This document shows positions 12,196 through 20,750 of a stretch of DNA of 30,432 nt, piece by piece. The translations under genes were made by a program, and so were the position numbers. The notes beneath the pieces were generated by a model. It ran no database searches and was not told where the DNA came from. It worked only from the letters and a program-made list of their open reading frames with translations. Numbering within the stretch: the stretch's first letter is position 1; each line of letters begins with the position of its first letter. The DNA comes from a virus, in IMG/VR virus record IMGVR_UViG_3300035698_000774, positions 1 through 30,432 of that record. One strand, given 5' to 3'.

Positions 12196-12738
12196 TTAGT
12201 TTATTCCGTAAAGTTCAATAGTTCCAGAAGCAATGTTGCCACCTGACATTAAAAATTGCAATGATAGTTGTGCTGATGCTGCTGTTACAAAACCCCCACC
12301 AACTATATACTGAAATGCTGTTGTGGGGCCGGAAAACTCCATTGCCCATCTAAACTTAGTTATATGAGTCGCTGAAGCAGGGTTTATAATACGAATCCTA
12401 AACGTCATTTGTTCAACAGCCGCGTTACCGTTTGATGTTACTTGTCCGTGTATACTAATTTGATTCTGGGCTTGATTTCCATCACCTCGTCCAGCATCAT
12501 CTATATCGGCAGTTGCACCTCTTTCTATACGGTGTTCGTAGTTGCCTGCTGATGCTGGATATGTAGAACCATCACCAAGACGTACATACAATTTAGTGTT
12601 ATCTGTAGCCGGTAATACAGCAATACCTACAGCTTCATACTCCTTATAATCTGTTGAGAACACATCATCAAAGTCGATGGATGCTGAAGCACTTGCTTCT
12701 TGTCTAGAGAGTAAATCTCCCCGTGCTGTGCGTATCAT
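12196..12738 (-). CDS. Probable tail fiber-associated or receptor-binding protein (180 aa)
   Basis: A 180-residue beta-rich protein starting MIRTARGDLLSRQEASASAS. Its start overlaps the tail fiber stop (ATGA) and has GGAG upstream. The C-terminal end, LSLQFLMSGGNIASGTIELYGI, is a pattern I recognise from jelly-roll proteins that follow or form the tips of tail fibers in many marine phages. It probably forms part of the distal receptor-binding apparatus. Residues 60-110 (IERGATADIDDAGRGDGNQA) look like a loop exposed at the tip. Confidence 0.65.
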   Translation of the reverse strand: MIRTARGDLLSRQEASASASIDFDDVFSTDYKEYEAVGIAVLPATDNTKLYVRLGDGSTYPASAGNYEHRIERGATADIDDAGRGDGNQAQNQISIHGQVTSNGNAAVEQMTFRIRIINPASATHITKFRWAMEFSGPTTAFQYIVGGGFVTAASAQLSLQFLMSGGNIASGTIELYGIN

Positions 12739-14237
12739 GCTTTAATCTCCGTTATAGTTATAGATGAGTAGAATGTACCACCATATAACCTTCCTGTGTT
12801 AGATCCGTTAAAGGTTGTTGTACCTGCATTAGTGTTACCTGCACGTATTTTAAAAGTAGTAGCACTGACCGTCCCTGAAGTCATCCAGAAAGTATAAGAT
12901 ACTTGCGTAGTTGAGTGTGCGGCAGAGTTACGACCACCGGCCCCAGTACATATAGCCCCGACTGTATCATCCTGAAACAACGCAGCTATCATTAAGTTTG
13001 AAGCTACGCTTGTAGCACAGTTGACTACAACGTCTATCTTTAATATACTTGTTGATAATTTTGGCGTAATAGCTAATGACATATACTCATCACCTTCATC
13101 ATTCTGAGGGACGGTATCGTCAAATGGCATTACTGTTGTTCCCGTAGCTACTGCACTATCTTGCACATTAACTACTTGTATAGCCATACCATCTGCTACT
13201 TTAGTATAATCTACAGCATCGTTAGCTATCTTTGCAGTAGCTACAGTACCGTCTGCTGGCGTACCAATATCTAACTCTCCACCATAGGTGTATATGTCGA
13301 TATTGTCTGTACCAGCCTGTGGGGCTGTCCCAAAGGTAACTGTAGTTGTCGTGCGAGACCAATCAGTCTGTACGATACCACCTACGAATACTAACATCTG
13401 ACTGTCAGTAGCAGGAGCAGCAGCTAATACAAATGTAGTATCTGATCCATCACCACTGAATGTATCTAAGGCGATGTTAACTGAACCAGAAGTTCCCCAT
13501 GAAGGCAACGCGTCGGCCCCACCGGAAATTAAGACATTCCCTGAGACACCTTGGCTTGTTATTAATTCATATCCATCGTCAGCAGTATTCTGAACAACCA
13601 CTGCACCGTACTTACTAGCAACAGGTGTAGGAGTATCAGAAGAAGCAACAGCAGAAACGAAAGTACTACCGTTGTATACTCTGAATATGGATGTAGATGT
13701 ATTGTAATAGAAATCACCAGTGGTTAAAGCACCACCATCAAGATCTGTTGTAGGGTTAGAAGCAGCAGCTCCTAGGTATGTGTTAAAGAGTCCTGCTGTT
13801 TCTACCCAGTTCTTTGTTGCAGCATCCTGTGCATTCACTGGATCCAATACATCTTTAAGTACTTTAGACTCACCATCCCATTTATTATCAGTGTCAAGTC
13901 CTAGTTTATCTTGGTTGTTATCTGAAGACTCTTCAGCAATATACAATGACTGAAGGTTTGCTGTATCTAATGCAGCCTCAGTTAGAATTGTACTATCCTG
14001 AAAGTCTACCAAGGCTCCCGTTGGGGTAACCCGTTGGATAATTATAGCTTCCCCAGTAGTTACATTAGATACAAAGCTAACAGTAACAGATGTAGGAAGA
14101 GTGTAATCAGTAGTTACTACCTGAAGTACACCCTCAACATATACTGCTACATGTGACTCATCTAAGTACGGGAAGGTGATTGAGAATGGCCCCGTTGTGC
14201 CTGAACCAGTGTATTCGTCTTTGGCATTAAAGGCCAT
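12735..14237 (-). CDS. Tail fiber protein with T7 gp17-type N-terminal anchor
   Basis: 500 residues. Residues 1-110 carry the T7 tail fiber N-terminal domain signature: MAFNAKDEYTGSGTTGPFS, FPYLDESHVAVYVEGV, DYTLPTSVTVSF and IIIQRVTP, then LVDFQDSTILTEAALDTANLQSLYIAEE. This domain attaches the fiber to the tail tube and nozzle. The middle has glycine-rich spacer segments and a further fiber-type module, GDGSDTTFVLAAAPATDSQMLVFVGGIVQ, at about 265-293. The C-terminal 130 residues are a beta domain ending YSSITITEIKA, probably the receptor-binding tip. No chaperone or depolymerase motif seen. Confidence 0.9.
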   Translation of the reverse strand: MAFNAKDEYTGSGTTGPFSITFPYLDESHVAVYVEGVLQVVTTDYTLPTSVTVSFVSNVTTGEAIIIQRVTPTGALVDFQDSTILTEAALDTANLQSLYIAEESSDNNQDKLGLDTDNKWDGESKVLKDVLDPVNAQDAATKNWVETAGLFNTYLGAAASNPTTDLDGGALTTGDFYYNTSTSIFRVYNGSTFVSAVASSDTPTPVASKYGAVVVQNTADDGYELITSQGVSGNVLISGGADALPSWGTSGSVNIALDTFSGDGSDTTFVLAAAPATDSQMLVFVGGIVQTDWSRTTTTVTFGTAPQAGTDNIDIYTYGGELDIGTPADGTVATAKIANDAVDYTKVADGMAIQVVNVQDSAVATGTTVMPFDDTVPQNDEGDEYMSLAITPKLSTSILKIDVVVNCATSVASNLMIAALFQDDTVGAICTGAGGRNSAAHSTTQVSYTFWMTSGTVSATTFKIRAGNTNAGTTTFNGSNTGRLYGGTFYSSITITEIKA

Positions 14238-14251
14238 ATTGTTTCCTTATG

Positions 14252-17200
14252 TTATTTATCAGTACCGTCTAGATCGGCTATGTAATCTGAAGTCCAATCA
14301 AGACCGTGTTTAAGTCCGAACACTCTATACAGAGGTACGTTCTTTTTAAAAGCATCTACGTCTGATCGACGTATCTCTTCACCACCCATATACTTCATAC
14401 CTGTGTTAAGCATACGAAATACATTGTTAGCTGTAGCAGCTGATGGGTTAGACATTAGTCCACCTACACTTAATCCTGAACCAGTATTCAATCCAGTATT
14501 ACGAGTACCTTTAAATACAGAAGGCATTCTAGCAGATTGAGCAGCAGTATCTACTGCCCATGGAACCATTGATGCTTGCCCTGTTCTAGCAAATGTTGCA
14601 GCAATAATCTTATCCATAGATAGTCTATTCTTTCTTTCCTGTCTGTCTTCTTTAGAGTCAGAAGGATAGAGTGCAGCTTGTTGTGCAGTGTATGCAAGAC
14701 CAGCAATTGCCATAGCGAAACCGAAGGATAAACCGTTGGCAGCCGTAGGATTGTGTAATGACCGTAGAGTTTGTTTACCTAAGGCAACCATAGAGAAACT
14801 ACGGAACTGAACCAAGGTCTTCAACATAGGACTCTCTACTGTTTCCAGTATAAGGTTACCTATATCATTCTCTTGAATCATTCTACGGTTAATTCTATGC
14901 ATTGCAAATCTAAAGGCTCCACCAGCTTCAGCATCCCAGTTATCAAAGTTGAGTTGAGCAATGTTCTTACCCTTAAACGCTCCTTCTTTATACGTGACAT
15001 GCTTCTTCATTTGAGTAAATATCTTCTTAGATATACCCTCGTCAACACCTAACGTCTTAAGGAACCTAACATCTTTGGGAGCAAGTTCAGTCTTATTAGC
15101 GAGACCAAGCATGTGATGAGCCATAGCTCCCACACCCCATCGTTGCATACCAGCATTGATATGAGCCATACCAGACGCAACAGAAGCTACTCTGTTTATC
15201 TGATTGACACCTGTTTCAAACTTACTAGCACCATCACTAATACCCATATCATCAGGTCTAGTATGTACAGGGTTAATCAAATGATCAGTACCCATACCTA
15301 AGATAGACTCCATCTCCCGAAAGAAGGGATCTGATAAGTCACCTGTCTGTGCATTCCTCCACATCTTGTTTAACTGTGGGGAAGCCTTAAGGGTGTTTTC
15401 GATACCAGCAGTACCCATGATATTAGCAAACTCAGGCATCTGAGCTACACCAAACTGACCACTCATGGTGGCAAAGTTGATACCTCTAAGGTTTCTAGAG
15501 ATAGCCGATATGTCCCCATTAGGATTGAACTCCAATGAGTGGCCTGTACTGTTCTTAATGATAGCTTCAAACTTGTGCCATGTCTTATCTATTTGACGCT
15601 GTGTTTTACCAGCAACTAATCCATCTTGTTGTAACGCTAGTTTAAACTTCTGGACATCAGCAGGGGAGCTAATACGAGCAACAGAGGACAATGCTGCCCA
15701 TCCTGATGTTCTACGGTTGTATGATTCAAACAAATGTTCTGCATCATTATTCCATATCTCGTGTAGGCTTACCTTTCTAGTACGTCCGTTCATATCTTTA
15801 ACATCCATGCTGAAGGTTTCATCTAAATCAAACCGTTGCTTCAAGGTCTTTATGCGATCCTTGTCACTGGTATCTTTAGCTGCCTTACCTAATCCATCTT
15901 GTATTGCTTCTATAATTTCTGTTCGTTCAGCTCTTGTTAAATTCTGACTCTTAAGTATATCTTCCAATACCTCTACGTCATCACCATCAACATCTAAACC
16001 ATTCTGCATCCGAGGAGCAATACGATGTTGTTGTTGGTTCAATGAATCTAAGTAGCCTCTTGCTAACTTCTGGATGTAAACATCATTGGTTAATCCAGTG
16101 CTCTGTTTAAATGAAGCACCTACCATTGATACAAGGTTATCATAGCCTATCTCATCCTTAAGCTTACCAAACTTCTCCCAGTCAACTTCTCTGGTCATAA
16201 AGTTAGGATTCTCTGGGATGTCTTCAGCACCTCTAACACCAGAGTCTTTAAGTAATTGTAGTCTCTTAGCATGTCCTTCTTGGAATGCCTTACCTACTTG
16301 TTTTACATCAGGAGAGTAATCTCCATCTACTTTCTGTACACCACGTACAAATAAACCAACCTCTTCATTGAAGGCTACTCTGGATTTATTAAGGAATCTA
16401 TCCTTCATGGTGAAGTTGTTCTCTTTTAACCACCGATCATAAGCACCGTCATAGACTTTATAGAAAGCCTGACCTGTAGTTCTCCACTCAAGGTTCTGAG
16501 TTTCACTTACAGTTGCTCGCATTACTCCATCTTTATTAAGACGACCTACGCCATCCTCTGCAAAGATATTAGCAAAGCCTCGAGCTAAGGAACTAGCATC
16601 ATTCTTTAAACGACCTATAAGGTCTAACCTAAGTCCACCAAAGGCAGCACGATCATCTGCATCAGATACTAAATCGTAAAGGAAGTCATCATCAAACTCT
16701 CCTTTAACTAAGGCTTTCTCCGCACCACCTGAAACAGCAGCAGCACCAGCAGAGCCTTCAAAGTTTGTATCCATAGCAAGGTTAGCTTGTTCTATTTCAA
16801 CTTCATCAATAACTTTACCTGCATCTAGCTGAAGACCAGCAAGGATCTTCTGGCCTTTAGGAGATAAAGTTGCACCAGCTTGTTCCATGTTACGGAGTGT
16901 GTGTGCTAGAACCATATCATCTACGAACTTAGTAGTACGTGCTCTACCCACTACCGCACCAATTCCAGTACCTAATAACATTCCACCACCAAAGGCCATA
17001 ACTAAGTTACTGGCCCCACGGGTAGCATCGGTCTGTTGAACGAATGCTTCAGCTGCAAGGTTTTCTCCACCAGCTACTAGTCCAGTACGCATAGCTCTAT
17101 TGAACATATTCATTCTGTGTCCAGTAAGAGCTACCTTAAGAACCTTACCACCAATTATAGCAGCAGTAACAGGAGCAAGAAGTATAGATGAAGCAGCAAG

Positions 17201-17611
17201 TATAGGATCAGTGCCATCGGCTAATAATCTCATACCGAGACCCTTCATCCCATTAGCAGACAAGGTTTCCTCAGCAGCTACATCATCTTTTATCTTAGAG
17301 CCTAGGTAATCTAAATGCTCCTGAGATACAGCATTAGCCATCCCTGACATGTACTCAGGAGCTATACCGTTCCTAAAAGAATAATCTTCTAGGTCAGGGC
17401 CAGATAAAGTGAAGTTAGGATCAGCTTCAAACTCTGAATCTTTAACCATATCCAAGATAGCAGGGACTACATGATCTTGTTGTACAGATGCATCAAATAG
17501 CTCCCTAGCAGTTCTTTCATGCTTCTCAGTATATGCATTCTGAGCTTCAACCTCTTGCGAGCGTCTTTCATTTAATGATAACTGCTGAGGTCTTACTTCG
17601 TCAAATGGCAT
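14252..17611 (-). CDS. Internal virion protein, T7 gp16-like, without a visible transglycosylase domain
   Basis: 1119 residues (T7 gp16 is 1318), with an AAGGAAC ribosome binding site. Position as the last and largest internal core gene before the tail fiber matches gp16, which is ejected with the DNA and forms part of the channel into the cell. Hydrophobic, glycine-rich segments at about 137-165 and 200-225 could span the membrane. The C-terminal MLKTLVQFRSFSMVALGKQTLR recalls gp16-type C-terminal parts. T7 gp16 starts with a soluble lytic transglycosylase domain; I see no catalytic Glu motif of that family here, so wall opening may rely on another protein. Confidence 0.75.
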   Translation of the reverse strand: MPFDEVRPQQLSLNERRSQEVEAQNAYTEKHERTARELFDASVQQDHVVPAILDMVKDSEFEADPNFTLSGPDLEDYSFRNGIAPEYMSGMANAVSQEHLDYLGSKIKDDVAAEETLSANGMKGLGMRLLADGTDPILAASSILLAPVTAAIIGGKVLKVALTGHRMNMFNRAMRTGLVAGGENLAAEAFVQQTDATRGASNLVMAFGGGMLLGTGIGAVVGRARTTKFVDDMVLAHTLRNMEQAGATLSPKGQKILAGLQLDAGKVIDEVEIEQANLAMDTNFEGSAGAAAVSGGAEKALVKGEFDDDFLYDLVSDADDRAAFGGLRLDLIGRLKNDASSLARGFANIFAEDGVGRLNKDGVMRATVSETQNLEWRTTGQAFYKVYDGAYDRWLKENNFTMKDRFLNKSRVAFNEEVGLFVRGVQKVDGDYSPDVKQVGKAFQEGHAKRLQLLKDSGVRGAEDIPENPNFMTREVDWEKFGKLKDEIGYDNLVSMVGASFKQSTGLTNDVYIQKLARGYLDSLNQQQHRIAPRMQNGLDVDGDDVEVLEDILKSQNLTRAERTEIIEAIQDGLGKAAKDTSDKDRIKTLKQRFDLDETFSMDVKDMNGRTRKVSLHEIWNNDAEHLFESYNRRTSGWAALSSVARISSPADVQKFKLALQQDGLVAGKTQRQIDKTWHKFEAIIKNSTGHSLEFNPNGDISAISRNLRGINFATMSGQFGVAQMPEFANIMGTAGIENTLKASPQLNKMWRNAQTGDLSDPFFREMESILGMGTDHLINPVHTRPDDMGISDGASKFETGVNQINRVASVASGMAHINAGMQRWGVGAMAHHMLGLANKTELAPKDVRFLKTLGVDEGISKKIFTQMKKHVTYKEGAFKGKNIAQLNFDNWDAEAGGAFRFAMHRINRRMIQENDIGNLILETVESPMLKTLVQFRSFSMVALGKQTLRSLHNPTAANGLSFGFAMAIAGLAYTAQQAALYPSDSKEDRQERKNRLSMDKIIAATFARTGQASMVPWAVDTAAQSARMPSVFKGTRNTGLNTGSGLSVGGLMSNPSAATANNVFRMLNTGMKYMGGEEIRRSDVDAFKKNVPLYRVFGLKHGLDWTSDYIADLDGTDK

Positions 17612-17622
17612 ACTGTTCCTTT

Positions 17623-19764
17623 TTATTTCTCTTTGATTCGCTGAATGTTAGCTTCAGTTGTAGCCTTCTGATCCTTAGGGGGAACAAATGGTTCTACTAA
17701 TGGTGAACGATTGTTACCTCGAGATCCCTCTTGTATCCGCTTAAGCATTCTATCAGTGTTTTCTTTAGCTGTTAGGATACGCTGTCTACTTCGGATGTTT
17801 CTCTCTAAGGTAATTGCTTCAGCTTCTTCAGTTCTAGTAGCAACTCTATCTTCTTCAGCTAACGCATGTAGGCTAAAGTTAGTTACAGGTGTATATGGAT
17901 ACTCAGGTTTAAATAAGTTTACTCGAGTAGGATCATTAGGATCCACTGTCATTGTAAAGTCCTTAAACCCATCAGCTTCCCGTACTTCCGGTAAGTTAAC
18001 AACAGAGTTATTATTTACTGATCTCTCAGCATCAAGTAACTCAGACCATCTCTCACTTTTAAAGAATCTGTTTAAAGAGTCCTCCATGTTAACACCTTGG
18101 GGAACCGCTGATACAGGTAATGGACTAGTATGGACTATAGATGTAATTAACTTAACATGTGCAGCAGCCTGTTGAGCTGCCTCTTGTGTATCGGTTATAC
18201 CCGACATAGTAAGTAGGTGAGCCATTCTCTGAGTATTATCTCTAATAGTTCTAGAGGCTCCACCTAAATCTTCATCCTGAAGGACTTCTACCACCTGTGC
18301 ATTAAGTTCTTTAACAACTTTAGTAGTCATGATATCTGAGATATCTCTACCAGCCCACTCTTGTAAATATGCATTGGCAGCTTCATGATCAAGCTGGAGG
18401 AACTTAGTTGCAAAGTTGTATGATTCAAACTCTGCTACTCTATCTTGATCCATCTCCGAACGCATGTACCTACTGGCTACAGGATCGTTATTAATATCAT
18501 TAAAAGCTTGGTTAGCTTTCTTATACTCATCTTCGTTATTTATACTAGCATTATTAAGACCACGTAAGGTCTCCCTAGGCATAGTCCCACCGTCAACAAT
18601 TATACGAGAAATCTCCTGATTAGAAGGTTGCTCATTATCAAGTATCTTAGTTTGAACTTCCCAAATATCTTTCTTAGAAAGGAGGTGCATATCTCCTGCC
18701 ATATAATGTTGTATTCTATTATTAGCAGCTTCATTCTTTTCAAATGATTTCTGTTGCTGACTTAATAGTTTAGTCATCATAGGGGCACTAAGCTGTCCTG
18801 ATGCAAACTGTTGAAACATCTGAATAGCTGGAAGGCGTTGACCATTAAAGATCATTCCAGAATATAAGACATCATTCTGTCTCATTATTTTCTTGTTCTC
18901 AGCATCGATACCTGTTTGAATACCAGACTCAATACCAGCAATAGCATCAACCGCTTGATCCCTATACTTAGGGATGTTCAGTAGGGGGCCATTAGGTGTC
19001 TCTACAAACTGTAGGGCAGATAGAAGTTCAGGTCTCCCAGACGCTTCTGCTTGTCGTTGTACAGACATGTATAGTTCATCAGCTGCTTCTACATTAGTTA
19101 GTCCAGCAGCAGTGTACTCAATAAACTTAGCATTAAATATTCCAGCTACTTGCTCTGGAGTTTCAGACTTATCAATACGAGCTGTGAAGTCTGTATTAAT
19201 ATTCTGTAGCTTGTTAGCTTGAGTTGTATCTATGTTGTGACTTGCGTAAGCACTAAGTAAACCACGAGTTCCCTTCTGGAATATATCGTTAGCATTAATG
19301 TTATATAGTTGGTCTTCAGATCCCTGCATGCTCTTAGCGTGTTCAGCTTCAAGTCCTGCTTGCATCTGTTCTAGAGTCCAACCGTTGTTCTTATTCTCTT
19401 CTACATATGCCGTAGCATTAGCTAATGAGTCGTGTCCAGCCACAGCACCAGCAGACGCCGAGTACTGATCAGCATAATCCTTCGAGCGATTATCTTGCCG
19501 CACTCCTTTCTGGGAGTCCTCCACAGCATCACGTATATCTTGTTCCTTGCGAGCATCGTCTTGAATCTTACGTTGCTTAATCTGTGCATCATCTAAAGCT
19601 CCTAAGCCTTGTACAATACCTCTAGCTTGATTAGGAAGGTTACCCACAAATCCAGTATTGACAGGAGAAGTAGCGACAATTAGCTTCTCTGCTCTTTCAG
19701 CAGCCGCTATCTGTACTGGCTTAGTGCCACGTTTATGCTGCTGCTTTGTGCGTTCTGGTATCAT
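17623..19764 (-). CDS. Internal virion protein, T7 gp15-like
   Basis: 713 residues (T7 gp15 is 747), mainly helical and polar, rich in Gln, Asn, Asp and Ala, with no membrane segment. The N-terminus (MIPERTKQQHKRGTKPVQIA) is basic. Its place between the gp14-like and gp16-like genes and its size identify it as the gp15 counterpart, part of the ejected core that bridges the periplasm. Identification rests on order and size more than on motifs. Confidence 0.7.
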   Translation of the reverse strand: MIPERTKQQHKRGTKPVQIAAAERAEKLIVATSPVNTGFVGNLPNQARGIVQGLGALDDAQIKQRKIQDDARKEQDIRDAVEDSQKGVRQDNRSKDYADQYSASAGAVAGHDSLANATAYVEENKNNGWTLEQMQAGLEAEHAKSMQGSEDQLYNINANDIFQKGTRGLLSAYASHNIDTTQANKLQNINTDFTARIDKSETPEQVAGIFNAKFIEYTAAGLTNVEAADELYMSVQRQAEASGRPELLSALQFVETPNGPLLNIPKYRDQAVDAIAGIESGIQTGIDAENKKIMRQNDVLYSGMIFNGQRLPAIQMFQQFASGQLSAPMMTKLLSQQQKSFEKNEAANNRIQHYMAGDMHLLSKKDIWEVQTKILDNEQPSNQEISRIIVDGGTMPRETLRGLNNASINNEDEYKKANQAFNDINNDPVASRYMRSEMDQDRVAEFESYNFATKFLQLDHEAANAYLQEWAGRDISDIMTTKVVKELNAQVVEVLQDEDLGGASRTIRDNTQRMAHLLTMSGITDTQEAAQQAAAHVKLITSIVHTSPLPVSAVPQGVNMEDSLNRFFKSERWSELLDAERSVNNNSVVNLPEVREADGFKDFTMTVDPNDPTRVNLFKPEYPYTPVTNFSLHALAEEDRVATRTEEAEAITLERNIRSRQRILTAKENTDRMLKRIQEGSRGNNRSPLVEPFVPPKDQKATTEANIQRIKEK

Positions 19765-19771
19765 AATGTTC

Positions 19772-20296
19772 CTAGAGGTCTAGTGGGTCGTTTGAGCTGT
19801 TGCTGAATCCTTGTGTCTTCTTCTTACCACCAGTTGTAGGAGCACTAGGGTTATTAGCTACAGCACCAGCTATTTGTAAACCCGTACCAAGTAATGACGG
19901 ACGCGATATCTTTAAGGCATCTGTGGTTGAACGATGATGTGCACCAGCTTGTTGCCGATTAGCATTCTTAGTTCTATTACTTGCATTGGTTTCTATTCGA
20001 GTTATATCTGTACCTGATTGGAAACTAATATCTCTATCCAGTCTTCCGGTACCTGTTAATCCAGACTCACCTTGTTGAGTCCTTAGGACACCACGTTCAA
20101 TCTGGGCCTGCCGTACTCTATCTGATATCTCAGTCTGTGCGGTAGCTTTAATCTCTTTACGTTGGGCATCGAAGGCATCAGCTTGCAAACCATACCCTGC
20201 TTGTATTTGTTTATCAGCAGATTTAGCAGCAGCACTTTGTCCAATAAAACTAAAGGCTGCTCCTGCGATAGGTACGATCATTGCTGGATTACACAT
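19772..20296 (-). CDS. Internal virion protein, T7 gp14-like
   Basis: 174 residues (T7 gp14 is 196). The N-terminus, MCNPAMIVPIAGAAFSFIGQSAAAKSADKQ, has the small hydrophobic Ala/Gly segment typical of gp14-like proteins, which form the pore in the outer membrane. It is followed by a long Gln/Arg/Ala helix with RQQAGAHHRSTTDALK and a second hydrophobic segment near the end (LLGTGLQIAGAVANN). It overlaps the end of the gp13-like gene by 8 bases. Confidence 0.8.
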   Translation of the reverse strand: MCNPAMIVPIAGAAFSFIGQSAAAKSADKQIQAGYGLQADAFDAQRKEIKATAQTEISDRVRQAQIERGVLRTQQGESGLTGTGRLDRDISFQSGTDITRIETNASNRTKNANRQQAGAHHRSTTDALKISRPSLLGTGLQIAGAVANNPSAPTTGGKKKTQGFSNSSNDPLDL

Positions 20297-20750
20297 TTCT
20301 TTTATTCCTGTAGAAAACCACGAATGGTTCTCCTTTAATTAATTGAACATGCTTCGTGAAAGTAAAGCCACAAAACTTGAGCCACTTTATAGCCATCTTG
20401 TTCTCTGTATGAACCATGTTCATTAGAGTAAGGTAATCTTTCTGCATCTCATTCACAGCATTACGGGACTGTCTTAAGAACTCTCGTCGAGCTAAGTCTA
20501 ATCCCGCAGTACGTAACATCCATGCAATACCTGTATTGAACATATCTTCATAGGCTGTTACACCATACATCATTACAGGTTCGCCATCTATTAGAACTAC
20601 TTTGTTCCAATCAGCAGTAGCTAAGTCAGTTATAAAATCATCCTTAGTGTCGTATCCTATATCACACTCTATCTTATCTAGTGGTACTAGGTTATCGTAG
20701 ATATGTGAGGCATACTCATCTGTTAAGGGTTCTATTGTATAACTATACAC
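20289..20750 (-). CDS. gp13-like internal virion or assembly protein (GNAT-like, DUF2833 type), GTG start
   Basis: The open frame reaches an ATG at 20780, but that lies inside the tail tubular B gene. The GTG at 20750 has AGGAG 5 bases upstream and overlaps the tail tubular B stop, so I take it as the start: 153 residues beginning (M)YSYTIEPLTDEYASHIYDN. The order fits a GNAT-like fold of the DUF2833 type: an N-terminal helix, KVVLIDGEPVMMYGVTA strand pair, helix, YLTLMNMVHTENKMAIKWLKFCGFTF, then a last strand pair. T7 gp13, the internal virion protein A needed for assembly, occupies the same slot. Acetyltransferase activity is not implied. Confidence 0.75.
   Translation of the reverse strand: MYSYTIEPLTDEYASHIYDNLVPLDKIECDIGYDTKDDFITDLATADWNKVVLIDGEPVMMYGVTAYEDMFNTGIAWMLRTAGLDLARREFLRQSRNAVNEMQKDYLTLMNMVHTENKMAIKWLKFCGFTFTKHVQLIKGEPFVVFYRNKRNV

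Noticed and set aside
17711-18175. Plus-strand ORF of 154 codons opposite the gp15-like gene
   Set aside because: Antisense shadow, no ribosome binding site, no plus-strand transcription unit evident.
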